From contig MNCI01037971.1 of NCBI GenBank assembly GCA_015680685.1, positions 5,385 through 69,384 of the forward strand: a stretch of 64,000 bases of DNA. Direction: 5' to 3'. A program made the position numbers and the translations under genes. The notes below the pieces were generated by a model. It saw nothing but the letters and a program-made list of their open reading frames with translations, ran no database searches and was not told where the DNA came from. Below, piece by piece: positions 35,560-47,809 of the stretch. The stretch comes from Gnetum montanum (taxonomy: Eukaryota; Streptophyta; Gnetopsida; Gnetales; Gnetaceae). Within the stretch, counting starts at the first letter, position 1. The number at the start of each line of letters is the position of its first letter.

Positions 35560-36414
35560 TGATGAGTGGTGAGGTATCCCTACACCCAACCATATGAATC
35601 ACTAAGGAATTTACGCACAATCCAATTGAATTCCATGGACCTATAGTTCTCTGATACACTAGCTCTTCTAGGAAGTGAAATAAGCATTGAGAACTTTCAT
35701 TGTCTTCCCAACTACAATTATGAGGCTCAAGGGTATGGTTTAAGTGTAATTGAGATATATGATTTTTTATCATTTCATATTTTATAGATTCGATCACCTA
35801 CAACAAGAATAAAGAGTAGAATAATTTAAAATCTAATTCGTTATTAACTATCTAGCCTAACATAAGTAACTGTCTCACTTTCTTAAACACATAGAGTGCT
35901 ACAAGGCTACCAAACATTAAGCTTTGCTAGGTTACCATGTACTATATATATGCTTGAAGTGGTCATGCTTATGTTCATAAACTACTGGAATAAATTTATC
36001 AATTTAAATGTATTAAAGTAAAAATCATGAAAGTAAAGTGCATAAAAGAAAATATCAATCTATTCTTAGTGCTACAAGGATTGTCAAAAGAGTTTGTTTT
36101 ATTCCTATCATATTATTGTGCTCAGGTACATCAGTGCTTGAACAAAGAACCATACACACTTAAACTCACAGGTACTCAGAAAACATTCTAACTCTAGAGA
36201 AAATAAACTACAAGAGCTTCGCTACTTTGACTAAAAACTAACCAAAAACTAATTAACTCAAAATTGGAGCCTAGGTGCTATATTTATAGGCCAATGCATA
36301 TACCCAAACATTGGATACCTGACGTCATATCTAGACCTCAACCTTGTGTACTCAATGTTGCAACCTTGATGTTATGTACCTGATGTTGCAGTGACTGGAA
36401 AACATGATTCATCA
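35560..36414 (-). mobile_element. Element D 5' LTR
   Basis: Matches 25578-26475 from TGATGAGTGG to ATTCATCA, with a TATA box on the minus strand (complement of GCTATATTTATAGG near 36271). It is 43 bp shorter than the left copy, partly because a CTTAGACTCCTTCTATGGGC-type duplication present near 26180-26240 is absent here. Confidence 0.9.
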
Positions 36415-36677
36415 CATGTCCTTTGTTGTCTTCAAGCTTTTCAATTTTTTGAATAATGAGCTTGAAAGCATTTCTCATGTCATCATGTATTTTGACAAAG
36501 TTGGAACTGTCATCTTCTTTGTAGGAATGATGAAAATTGATCTAAAAGATAGTTTGCATAAAATTCTATAACGAAAGGTGAAATTTCCATGATTTCTCAA
36601 AGAATAAGATAAGAAATACTCAAATCTTAAGAGAAAAGAGTAAAATATCTTCAAACTATTGCTATTACAAGCCAATT
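36415..36677 (-). pseudogene. Element C gag N-terminal piece, right of D
   Basis: On the minus strand this short piece reads MEISPFVIEFYANYLLDQF near 36530-36590 and, in another frame, FVKIHDDMRNAFKLIIQKIE leading up to the D junction, where the element C gag reading at 25577 continues. It is bounded on the right by solo LTR E. Assignment rests on strand, position and the D target duplication. Confidence 0.5.
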
Positions 36678-36939
36678 TGAAACACCACCAAGTTTGGGCT
36701 CTTGTAGTTCAATGGCAGATTTGTCTAACTGTCAAAACTTGGACAAAATTTTTCTAAGTTTGGTGTTAGGCTTTGTAGTATAGATAGTGTAGTTCACCTC
36801 AAGTCCTATTTCTTGCAAAATTTTTCTAAGTTTTCCTACTACACTCCCTTAGCATGGATACTGTAGGAAACTTCCATGGCCAATCTACAAAAATCTTAAG
36901 CCAAAAGCGATCAAGGATTGCTTGGGATGGACTAAAAAG

Positions 36940-37460
36940 TTTGGAAAATTTTCTATCTCCCAGACTATCAATCTCACTACACTCTCTAGCATAACCAGCT
37001 TAAACACATGTCCCTATTGCCAGTTGACCCAAGTACTAGGCTAGAGTCTATCAAAAGTGTTAAGATGGAAAAATAGTTCAAAAAATTTTCTATCTCTTGG
37101 GCTATCACGCTCTACTATGCTGCATAGCATAGCAAGCTTGACACAAGTTTGAGGGCCCAATTTTGCCTCAGTGTTTAACAAGGATCTGTCAAGCTAGCTT
37201 GACATGGAAAATGTATTTGGCAATTTTCTAACTTCCAATGTTTCCTATCCTACTACACCCCAAAGCATGGTTAGCATGCCATGAAGAAACATTGCAAATT
37301 TCATGAAAATTGTTCAAAGTATTCATGCTACACTTTGCTATGATGTTCAACATAGACAACATGATAGATGTGGAAGGTCAAAATTTGCAAAATTTCACTA
37401 AGTGAACTTGTTATGCTCTGCTATACTATGCAGCGTAGCCATCTCGACACTAGAAAAATG
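36940..37460 (+). repeat. Diverged tandem repeat in U3 of LTR E
   Basis: A unit with AAATTTTCTATCTCxxxGxCTAT, then CACTACxCTxxxTAGCATA, then AGCTTxACACA recurs about four times, starting near 36949, 37085, 37216 and 37387 (periods about 130-170 bp). Repeats upstream of an LTR promoter often carry enhancer activity; here that is inference only. Confidence 0.6.
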
Positions 37461-38404
37461 CCTCAAAAATCCTCCAAAAGCCTCTAGAACTTAGCATCGA
37501 CCTTCATTTTATCTCTAACATCCCTTTGATGGCCAAGATCAATAGTTTGGCTTTCTTTGGCAACCCCCATTGATCCCCAAAATTGTTCATATCCTTGACC
37601 CTACTCAGAAGAGAGGGAAGATGTAGTCCCAAAGCATAGTCTCCAAATTGCATTGTTTTAAAACTATTTGTAGGTACATGGTAGTCTCTTAGACTCTGGC
37701 AAATGTAGTTTGGGTAGTGTGGTCACAGTTCCATAGTCTCTAGGTTTCCATTCCTATCCTACAGAGTGTAACACTTTGTTACAAAGAGTGTAACATATCA
37801 ACGTGATCCATCTACACTCATGCCATGTGGAAATCAGGCCACATGGTGCTCAATCCGTGTTTCATGCCAAACCTAGCCCTATAAATACCTTGATGTTCAG
37901 CATTTTAGGGGTTGGGAAATCATAAGAGCATTGAGCATTTGAGCATTCCTAGCATCTCCACTACTCCCACACTTGAGCATCCAAGCTTCACACCTTGGCA
38001 AGTACCACGATGTAGTCTTTCCTTACACTCATAGAGCATGATGATAGCCAACCCAGTAGGTTCAACCTCCCTTGTAGCTTCCAACACCATGACCTTGACA
38101 TCCTAGAGACTGTGACTACACTGCTACACTACCATTGTGTCTATCTAACACCACATACTAGTTTCACATCCTGTTCAAGAAAATGTTATGCTCCCTAGTT
38201 CTAGGGCAGTGCATTTCTCTACCCCTAAACTCTTGCTCCATCTTCTGTCTTAGCATTTGTTTCAAATTTTTAGCATAAATCTTGTATTTCTCTATTGTCA
38301 ATACGCATTTGCATACTTAAGTTATTATTTTTTAAGCTGAGACTCTATGCTATGTTCTTGCTTGTTGTCCCAGCTCCCATGCATAATTCTCCATAAACTT
38401 CTTT

Positions 38405-41400
38405 AGAAACAATTATTTTTACATCACATAAGTGTTGGCACATTTGGCCATTTCATGGAACAGTTGGACTATCATATCTAAAATTGGAATAACCAGTGTT
38501 TAAGAATTTGAAAGTAAAACATATAGCTTAAAATTTGGTTGAAGAATGTTTGGGAGTTATTCTCAACTAAATAAAATGTTGTTGAGGCCTTATTGGGATA
38601 TGAAAATAAAGTGCCAAATTATCTCTTTAGTAAACAAGAGTTATATTATTCACATTATTCACCCGAGCGAGTAGGAAGAAAGCGACTGATTTCTTTGTGT
38701 AAGACTGAGGGGTTTGAGTAATATGGAAGTAAAATGTAGGATGAATTCATTCATAAAACAGGTGATTTTAGAGCAAATTGACCTAACTTGAATTCAGAGC
38801 AGAAAGAAACGATTGGCAATAAAATACTTAGCGTTGTTGAGTCTTGAACTAAGACTAATATGGCAAATGGCAGTTCTGCTACTGACCATTCTAATTCCAT
38901 TTCTAATTCCATCTGGCTTCACCAGCAAACTGCATAAAAATGAAAGCAAAATCCAATGTTGTTTCTCAATAGATTTCAAGAACGCATATTTCAAGAATGT
39001 AGTAATGGTAGCGGTTTTAATTCACACCAGGAAATCATCACATGAGTGCAAGAAAACCATTCTAAAGTCGAAATTTCTTGCTGAAATTTATTTTTGACGG
39101 TAGACAGACTACAATTAGTATCGCAAAAAATTTGTATTCTGGAAATTGATAGAGAAGGACATGTGTATGGTTTTGAGGTGCTGCTGTTAGAGCCGTTGTT
39201 TGTAAATCTGGGGTTGCGGTGGCCAAAACAACGAAGAACATCAGTCGTAGCCAAAACGAGTATTTCCTTCCACCTGAAACCAGAATCACGCTCTTTTCTT
39301 TCTGCAACAATTTACAGCAACAAGACTGTTCTATCAGTGCACTGAGCAGGCGGGTTAAACCGACGCATTTACAAGAGACACCTGCACAACACGTGGGGCC
39401 ACATATACGGCATAATGGCCAATGGCAGATGCATCGGTTTCTTCTTCGTTTGTGGCCCTTTCAAGCAGCACAACTTCTACCACGTGGAGGCACCCACATG
39501 GATCTTGGATCCACATGTAGGAGCCAATCTGATGAGGACAACACACACTGTCCCAGAAATGATGAATCTCTACACCTTGTTTTTTTTAAAATGGTGATCA
39601 TGAGCATCAGTAACCACCAGAAAGGCTCGCGTTATCGATCCGTTCTTGTCTTCTGCTTTCCTAGATATTTCCGTAATAGAAATATTTTCTATACGACAAG
39701 CAAGAAATTCAAATTCGAGTTACAGAAAAAAAAGGAAAAAGGCTAGGGTTGATGTTGTATGTTAAACTCCGGCAGCGTGGCCATGTCCAACAATCCGCAA
39801 TTGCAGGAGTTAGCACCAGAACAACGGGTTAGAGTACATGGCAGTTTTTACTGATTTTGTGCAAAGGTAAGAAAAAAAAATGAACCAGCTAATTACCAGG
39901 GAAGATGAAGAAGAATTATTTTTAGCCATTAACTCTACTGCTTTCACTCACATTTACACCAAGATGTATGTAAAATTATCTTATTACTACCACTCGTTTA
40001 TAACTTTACGAAAGCATCGGGTGGNNNNNNNNNNNNNNNNNNNNNNNNNNNNNNNNNNNNNNNNNNNNNNNNNNNNNNNNNNNNNNNNNNNNNNNNNNNN
40101 NNNNNNNNNNNNNNNNNNNNNNNNNNNNNNNNNNNNNNNNNNNNNNNNNNNNNNNNNNNNNNNNNNNNNNNNNNNNNNNNNNNNNNNNNNNNNNNNNNNN
40201 NNNNNNNNNNNNNNNNNNNNNNNNNNNNNNNNNNNNNNNNNNNNNNNNNNNNNNNNNNNNNNNNNNNNNNNNNNNNNNNNNNNNNNNNNNNNNNNNNNNN
40301 NNNNNNNNNNNNNNNNNNNNNNNNNNNNNNNNNNNNNNNNNNNNNNNNNNNNNNNNNNNNNNNNNNNNNNNNNNNNNNNNNNNNNNNNNNNNNNNNNNNN
40401 NNNNNNNNNNNNNNNNNNNNNNNNNNNNNNNNNNNNNNNNNNNNNNNNNNNNNNNNNNNNNNNNNNNNNNNNNNNNNNNNNNNNNNNNNNNNNNNNNNNN
40501 NNNNNNNNNNNNNNNNNNNNNNNNNNNNNNNNNNNNNNNNNNNNNNNNNNNNNNNNNNNNNNNNNNNNNNNNNNNNNNNNNNNNNNNNNNNNNNNNNNNN
40601 NNNNNNNNNNNNNNNNNNNNNNNNNNNNNNNNNNNNNNNNNNNNNNNNNNNNNNNNNNNNNNNNNNNNNNNNNNNNNNNNNNNNNNNNNNNNNNNNNNNN
40701 NNNNNNNNNNNNNNNNNNNNNNNNNNNNNNNNNNNNNNNNNNNNNNNNNNNNNNNNNNNNNNNNNNNNNNNNNNNNNNNNNNNNNNNNNNNNNNNNNNNN
40801 NNNNNNNNNNNNNNNNNNNNNNNNNNNNNNNNNNNNNNNNNNNNNNNNNNNNNNNNNNNNNNNNNNNNNNNNNNNNNNNNNNNNNNNNNNNNNNAATTAG
40901 TAGATATTGAATTTGGAATAGCTTTATTGCAAAGTGTTTACTCGTTTCATTTTACCTTGTTTAAATATTTGAGGTCTACACAAATCTACTTTCATTTCTT
41001 TTCTATCTATTTCCATCGAATCTTGCTCTATTTCTAGTTTTCTTGTGGAACTATCTCTTTCTCTGGGGAAAATTAGGAGTAGATTTGCAGAGTTGTGCTC
41101 AAATATTTTTACAAAATTTTATTTGTTACAAGTAGCTATTATAAGGACCACATAGACTAGGCAGTTGAACAAAATAGGAAACTTTCAACAATTCACAGTA
41201 CTTGGAAAAGTAAGCTGAATCTCTTTAAAGTAAGTCATTTGTAGTTTACTCACAGCGCAATCATTACATTTCACACAACCGCACGCCAAACAGCACACAC
41301 ACATACTCACATTAACTACTGAGTTTATTTGGAGGTATCTGGGCCTTGATGTTGCCAGAGACCAGCAGGCACCTAAATCCTGTTCGAGGACACTCGTTGG

Positions 41401-41455
41401 CAGTCGCGTCCCAAACGATCGCCAATAATAAGTCTCTATGTAATCAACCAAACTA
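38405..41455. repeat. Gene-like duplicated segment, copy 2, inside LTR E
   Basis: The part 39004-40024 is the inverted match of 1421-2356, and 40895-40981 is the inverted match of 1-80. The stretch 38405-39000 has no partner in the window because copy 1 stops at the N at 2357. It is richer in G+C and CpG than its surroundings, though it has lost CpG sites that copy 1 retains. Frames such as 39219-39746 plus are not conserved in copy 1. At 41185-41451 a minus frame has a GTGAGT-like donor site inside it, but I do not recognise its product. Both ends are estimates from where LTR homology stops and resumes. Confidence 0.65.
40025..40894. other. Assembly gap (870 N)
   Basis: A run of undetermined bases inside gene-like copy 2. 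The corresponding interval in copy 1 (about 81-1420) is longer and includes an LTR-like repeat, so the gap size may be an estimate or the LTR may be unique to copy 1. The 385-codon frame spanning it is meaningless. Confidence 0.95.
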
Positions 41456-41767
41456 TTTAGGGCATCTCATTTCTATTTCCCTAGCATGGCCTTTGCACAA
41501 ATTTAGGGTTAGGCTATACACCTATAGACCTCTCAGTGTTCCAACCACTGATGTTTTCGGATGTCACACAATGGATGTTTGATTCCATAATTATCTTTCA
41601 TTTCTTCAAAGATATGATAAACTTAGGGATCAACGGAAAGTTTTTAAACCCTAGGATAAGTAGAATAAGTAGAAAGAGAATTCACCTAAGCTTGAGAATT
41701 TGGAATGATTCTTTGCAATTGAGATGAGAATTATCCACTTGAATGCAATTGTCTTCAATTCCAAGTA

Positions 41768-41779
41768 GCTCTTATAACA
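41768..41779 (-). promoter_or_regulatory. Element C primer binding site (initiator-Met tRNA type)
   Basis: The minus strand reads TGTTATAAGAGC, two changes from TGGTATCAGAGC, a few bases inside the right-hand LTR. This identifies 41786-42541 as the 5' LTR of a minus-strand element and supports pairing it with the LTR at 22338. Confidence 0.6.
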
Positions 41780-41785
41780 ATATCA

Positions 41786-42541
41786 TGAGGAACTCCCATG
41801 GATACCACAATCCAAGCTCTTTCAATATCACAAAAAATAGTAAATTTTGAACAAGAAAATAAAATGAAAGTTTTATTCTTAATCAAAAGGAGAAATTACA
41901 ACTAAAAGAAAGCATAAGATCCCAAGGATAGATGAGAGATTCAATCAAATTCTCACACAAACTTAATCAAAGAAAGCACACTCTCACATGGATAATGATC
42001 AAGTTACTTAACCAAGACTTTGTCTATCTCTATTCTTTTCTCAACTCACCTGTCTCCTCCTAGACTCTCTTGAATAAAATGAAGGTTCAAAAGACCTATT
42101 TATATCCTTCCTCCCTCATCTCTTCATTCTTCCTCTATAAACTCAAAATTTCAATCTTAAAAAGCTTGTAGATAATTATCTCATGTCTGTTTGGGACCTC
42201 TTAGAGGAGAATGGGATGTCTCATAGGAGAATGGAATGTCTCACTCGAAAGTAGTTACTAATGACTAGGATGTCCTGAAATCATATAGGATGTCTAGATT
42301 GGAATGTCTAAAATGTAGTTGGGATGTCTCACCTACATTTGGGATGTCCCACCTATAAGGAAAAACTACAAAGATTCTTTTTTAAGACCTAGAACCTATG
42401 GACATCTCCAAAGAAGTCCCCATAGCCCTTAAAACCTCCTAAACTCATCAAAATAGTTCCAAATCACTTCCAAATATGTCAAAAATTCAAGAAAAATCCC
42501 ATCAGTAGAGAGATATTACATTGGCCTAAGTGATATCCACA
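41786..42541 (-). mobile_element. Element C 5' LTR
   Basis: Homologous to 22338-23066. TATA box on the minus strand (complement of 42096-42107), poly(A) signal (complement of 41872-41877), and a cluster of GATGTCTC and GATGTCCC motifs at about 42185-42355 upstream of the TATA box. Ends ...TATCCACA. No clear target duplication is seen with the left end. Confidence 0.8.
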
Positions 42542-45500
42542 TGAGTTTAGAAGGCTTCTTATCTAATAAATAAAAAACATAGTAATCAAAATATTTGTAC
42601 TTGAACAATTTAAAAATAATTTTTCAAAAAATTGTACTATGATGAAGAACCTAAGTCTTGATCAAGAGTTATGGAAGAAAATTGAAAAATTTCAAACATG
42701 GCTCTTATTAGATGAATTCAAGGTAAAATCTCAAGTCCCATATACAATACTTTTATTAAAAGATAATTTGTTGCCATTAGAAGCTAAAGCAATGTACTAA
42801 TTCTTAACTCTCTACTTAAGTAATAAAATATGAATAATATCTTAGGAGAGATCATTCGAAAACATCACCAACAAAAAGAATAATTATAACTACAAAAATA
42901 GGATATTGATAACATTAATGGAATAGTAAATGTAAAAAAGGCTTGGAAACTTATTATAGAGAAAGCTTCAATTTTACTAGTAAAATATTAGGGGTGGCAG
43001 ACATGATCAAATAAAATATCTATATACAACAATTTGAGTATTCATGAGAGCATGAATTAGCTAATTTAGAATGGGGTCATACCATCTCTAAGTTGAAACT
43101 GGAAGATAGAATAATGAACAACATGAATATAAAATATGTCAATTATTTTTACTCCAAGTGGTATAAGATAAGTAACATGTATTATTAGAATGGTACAAAA
43201 CAAATTTCTTTAGAAGAAAATGAGAAATCTCTAATGAATATTTTTATAAGCTATTCAAGCTACTAGTATTAAGTCTATGGAATTATAAATAAGACTTGTT
43301 CAAGCTATGTGAATATTGGACACATCTATTATACTCAAAATTTATTTCTATAAATGTACCTTGTACAAGTTAATTTGTCTAATAGATCTATTGGGTCTAC
43401 ACATCTAATAAATATTAGTATTTGTTTTCATAACACATCATTGTTTAGAACATAGGATCTTTGCTTCATTATTTATTTTCTTATGCTTGGTCTTAAGGAT
43501 AAGTGTATATTGAAATGTTATTTTAATAATATATTATGCCTTACTAGTGATGTATGCTAATACCTCTTCTTTTATGCTTATGTTGAGAATATAACTTAAG
43601 ATATCTTGAATTGAATGGTAATTATTATATGCTTGTGATTATACATCTTAATTTTTGAAACATTAACACTTAGTTCACATGTATTTTCAGTACATTTGTA
43701 TTTTATTATTCTTTTATCCATTTTATTCTTTTTATTTTGGTTTATTCATTAATTATCTTTCTAACTCTTGTTACTTCCAAGTTGGATAGATTAGAAGGAT
43801 GGTGGTTTCCATTGATAGTGATTTATAATTATTTATTTAATATTTATCTATTATATATTTTTATGTTATTCTAAGGTTTTCAGAATAATGTAAGAATATG
43901 GCTAAAAAGGTATGTTAAATGGATTCTTCCAGTGATTATGTGTTATTAAGTTTCCAAAATTATTTATTTATTTATATGGTGTTTATGACTATAAAAGTTG
44001 CTAAAGGATTTATTAAGTAGTTATTTTTTATTTATCATAGCCCATGAATGGTTAATTTTTAATAATTTTATAAGTTTTATAGTATGATAGTGTTAATATT
44101 AGCTTTAGCTAGCTATAATACTATCACACATGTTGTTTGGCTTCTATGTTATGAGACTTAATGATGACATGTTCAAGGTTTTTCATGTTATTTACTTGGA
44201 ACCATAAAAACTTTTGCAATGTTTAGAGTAGTAATACTCATATCCTTGATGATTTTGTAAACTTTATTAACTAAATATTTATCTTTTTAATCTTCCTATT
44301 ATGGGATTTTAACAAATCATAATTTTCTTCCTTGTTGGTTTTATATCTTGCTCTTTCAATGCTACACCAATTGCATTCATATTATGCATGTCTCTTCACT
44401 TTAAATTTATTGAGTATAAAAAACTTCTAAATTTTTTATTTGTTTCCAATATTTATTTGATAGAGTAAGATCCCATACAACATAATCACAAAGAAACAAT
44501 TGGTTGAACAATAGCATGATAATGTTATTTTTTGATATCCCAAGTTAAAATAGATTTCTTTTTTACATCTTTTTAAAAGTAAATAAGGCTTTCATAATAC
44601 TTACAACTCTTTGACTAATGCATTGATTCCATTTGTAATCAGAAGAGCATTGTGGATAAAATATTTGTACAAGGAAATTATGTCTACATGTTCATGTCAA
44701 TTATTATACATAGATGTTTTTTGTTACTATTTTTTAATATTCATAATATTTTTCAATTTTTTAAATTATCTATTGATAGTTACTTGAATATTTTATTTAT
44801 ATTACTATTTTCTTCTTCTTCATTATTATCTTAGTATTCTTACCCAATCTAATGGATCTATAATTAAGATAGGCAAAGGATTCGATTATGAAATACTATG
44901 ATAAACTATTTATGTGATGTCATAGTTCCTAAATATTTATTTTTATCATGCCCTTAAGTAGCACATCTCAATATATCTCTTTAAATCAAATTTATGACTT
45001 CTTGAAAACCCATGACTTACAAACTACTAGTTGCATGCTCTAACAAACTAAGAAATGCCTTGTTCATATAACAATACAAAACTTTATAAAATGTAACTAT
45101 AATATAAAAATGTGTTATCATATCCCTAATAGTCAAATTACTTGGAAAACCACAAATCATATGCTCTAACCAAGTCATACTGGATAATAAATTAAATCAT
45201 TTAATATTATGTTCTAGTCAAGTTCTAAAAAAGTATTATTAATCAAATCATATTAATGTTAATTAAGCTATACATGATAGTTAGCATAACAACTAATGAA
45301 CTCTATCCAAATGACTATTAGCATGTGCAAATAACTTTAGGCCATTGTACATATAGTTAATAATTCAAGAACTTGAACAACAAACACATTGTCTAAAAAT
45401 TTGCATTTTCTTCCTAAGGAAATGATGATAATAAAGATATATTAAAGAATAAAAAAATATTACAAAAAAAAAAATTTTCATATGTTATCTCCCAAAGAGA

Positions 45501-46554
45501 CAATTTATAAAATGTCAACACATGTAATTACTATATATAGTAGTTATGATAATTATAATAAAATATTTATATTAGATATTATGGTTAATGCAACTATGTA
45601 ATGTTTTAAAGAAATAAATTTAGTTCCAAATATTATCCATGATAATTTGAGAAAGCTACTTTGTGTACATATTAGTCTAATGGTTAAGAGCAAATTGTGT
45701 ATGCCTTAAACAATTATATAAGCAATAGGACCAGTGAGACACACACATATGTACAATTATAGAGAGGACTAGGAACCAAATAAGAGACATCATTTTCAAG
45801 AGAGCTAAGATGTGTTCTTATAGTACATGCATCTAGCTCTATATTCCTACTCTATAGAGAAGGTGTGATGCTTTAGACAAAGAGGTTAAGGCCTCCTCGA
45901 AAAGTCTACATATCCTTGTGATGAGGATCAAGATAATGTAGTTCTATAGTGATGATGGATAATATAGCATAGAACCCAAGTGGATCATCATACTTCTTTT
46001 GGCTTCCATTCTAGAAGGGAAATAACCTTAGAGCCATCAACAAGGCATATTGTCTATAATGCCTTCATAAGCCTTTTCACAAGATGTAACGTTAATGTTG
46101 ATACCTTGTCCATTAAAAAGGTTTATCTCACCTAGGATCAAGAGTCATGGATGGGAATAATGTGGATATGATATCATGGGAAGGGAGGATATCCTTTGCA
46201 ATGGAAATGTAGAGGAGAGGATGCAGGAGGAAGGTAGGGGAAGGATAAGGAAAGGGGAGGATGGGAGGGATCCATAAAGGAGGGATTTAAGGCTAGATAT
46301 GTACAGTATATAGATGCATCCTAGATCTTTTAAGTATGGATGTTTCTATGCATTTTCTAATGCTATTTGTGTATGTTATATGTGTGTGTTGTGTTGGTCT
46401 AGTTGCTTATATGATTATCAAGGCATCATCATAGCTCTTATTATCCTTAAACTAATAGATGACATATGTGTCATGTGCTCTTATGTTTGTAGGTTTTTTA
46501 CAATGTTGAGACATGGTCCACCTTTTTTTGCTTTGGATAACTTAATGAATTTGG
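42542..46554. other. AT-rich interval, nothing recognised; purine tract at 46165-46290
   Basis: About 4 kb with no convincing coding frame, LTR partner or retrotransposon motif. Short frames (for example 44652-44834) are A/T-run translations. Near its right end, 46165-46290 is a strongly purine-biased GGAGG/GGAAGG tract on the plus strand, the only distinctive composition here. The right end may include the U3 end of a copia LTR cut by the N at 46555. Confidence 0.5.
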
Positions 46555-46555
46555 N

Positions 46556-47144
46556 AAAGCTCACATCATTGTAAAAGTTGTGGATCCTTGAAATAATATT
46601 TTAAGCTTATTGGGACCTTGTGGGGATAGCTATGTTTTTTTGTGAAACCACCAGTTGTGAAGCTCAAATCTTTTAAAGGCTGTGGTGACCTTGAAACCAC
46701 ATTTTTATAAGGAACAAAGTCTAGAGGTGTGCAAGGATTCTAGTTTCTAAGTGTGGACATATCCAAGTTGGGAAAGCATGTGCATTTGGTTGCATTTTTT
46801 AATTTTCTTGTTTGAAAAAATTAGGAAACTTATTCAAGCCCCCTTCTAAGTTCTTGGTCCTCAAAAGGAACTTTCTATAAATCAAATAATTCTTAAATCA
46901 TTTGATCATTTTTATTCCAAGTGGATGTTGCATGATTATGTCATCTACTTATAATAACTATCCTCATAATAATATCCTTTGATAGGATTAGGATCAAGAT
47001 TTATTTGCTTGTATTTATGCATCTTATTTATCATTCATAACTACTTGCAAGAATGTCTAAATAGGTCTTCTACTTTAGTCAAAACGTTGGATCTAATACC
47101 AAGTGTGATGAAGCCACTCTTGAGAAGCACCACTTACTATTTTT
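46556..47144. other. N-bounded block, probably inverted in the assembly
   Basis: 46556-46855 is the reverse complement of the inner LTR part of element G at about 55690-55990. Exactly that part is missing from the left LTR of G, which resumes at 47146 with the sequence matching 56165. Flipping the block would restore LTR order. It would also place a primer-site-like TTGGTATTAGATCC (minus strand near 47090) in the plus direction behind sequence left of 46555. Both Ns therefore look like misoriented joins. Confidence 0.7.
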
Positions 47145-47145
47145 N

Positions 47146-47809
47146 CAAATACAACATACAAATGATATATAATGAAGAATACAAATGCTACACAAGATGT
47201 ATGCAATGATTGATCAATTTTGGGAATAGAAATTCAATTTTTCAAGCCATTATCCCTTCTTTTATAACATTTATTGATGCATTTTGATTGTTGGAATTAG
47301 TACAATGTGTATTGACAACTATTTGAAACATCCCATTTAAACATGGGATGTCTCACTAACTTTTTGAAGCTTGCAGGTGGGACCTCTAACTTTAGGTGGG
47401 ACATCTCACTTGGGATGTCCTAGTTGGAATGCCCTAATAGTAATTGGAATGTCTACTATTTATTTGGGATGTCTGACCTATGACTACATTTTTAACTCTA
47501 AAGCATTTCTATGATATTTTGAACATCTCAGCAAACCTCATAACACCTTCTTTTGACTTGTAGAATTCATTTTCTAATTAAGACATTGTGTCATACTAGA
47601 TTAACATCCTAATTTCATTTTTTCATCCCATCTTAGCTCTCATTATAAATCATCTTTCGCTATAAGTTAGCTCTTTTTTTGGCAATTCAACTCTTATTAT
47701 TCCAAAATCTTCTTGCTCTTGTTATGTTCTTCCTTAGCACTACAAAACCATACAAACACATTTTGACATTCTCCATTTTCCAATATTTTGACATACTAAA
47801 AGGTAAACA
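47146..47809 (-). mobile_element. Element G 3' LTR (Ty1/copia, partial)
   Basis: Aligns with 56165-56792. The minus strand starts TGTTTACCTTTTAG directly after a purine tract (complement of about 47811-47822), the expected polypurine primer site. A TATAAAAG box lies near 47265 on the minus strand, and GGGATGTCTC/GGGATGTCC motifs cluster upstream of it at 47335-47480. The inner third is missing at the N (see 46556-47144). Confidence 0.75.

Larger units (their letters stand above)
25578..36414 (-). mobile_element. Element D: Athila-like Ty3/gypsy retrotransposon relic
   Basis: A near-complete structure of 10.8 kb: LTRs 25578-26475 and 35560-36414, an Asp-tRNA-type primer site, gag, protease, RT, RNase H and integrase, all minus strand. 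The RT box VFMDDFSTYG and the primer type fit the Athila group. The flanks CTTGT (25573-25577) and CATGT (36415-36419) look like a target duplication with one change, and the Gag reading of element C resumes on the far side, so D inserted into C. No env-like frame is convincing between integrase and the 3' LTR. Confidence 0.9.
36678..41568 (+). mobile_element. Solo LTR E (element A family), split by gene-like copy 2
   Basis: 36678-38405 and 41455-41568 together form one LTR of about 1.85 kb of the element A family. It has TATAAATA at 37880-37887, the CATTTTAGGGGTTG block, and an end matching A's ...GGGTTAGG...CAACCA...TCACA. Flanking pentamers CAATT (36673-36677) and CAATG (41569-41573) look like a target duplication with one change. 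It sits within element C. No internal region is attached, so it is a solo LTR formed by recombination and later interrupted by about 3 kb. Confidence 0.75.
22338..42541 (-). mobile_element. Element C: gag-only LTR element, interrupted by D and E
   Basis: LTRs 22338-23066 and 41786-42541 have the same orientation and are clearly homologous. The right one is flanked by a primer site, the left one by a polypurine tract. Internal sequence is found at 23067-25577, 36415-36677 and 41569-41785; the gaps are element D and solo LTR E. Without the insertions C is about 4.4 kb and encodes a chromovirus-like Gag but no visible pol. It therefore resembles TR-GAG-type non-autonomous elements mobilised in trans. 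Confidence 0.75.

Noticed and set aside
39880-41037. 385-codon open frame
   Set aside because: Most of it is a run of N; the readable ends are not protein-like.
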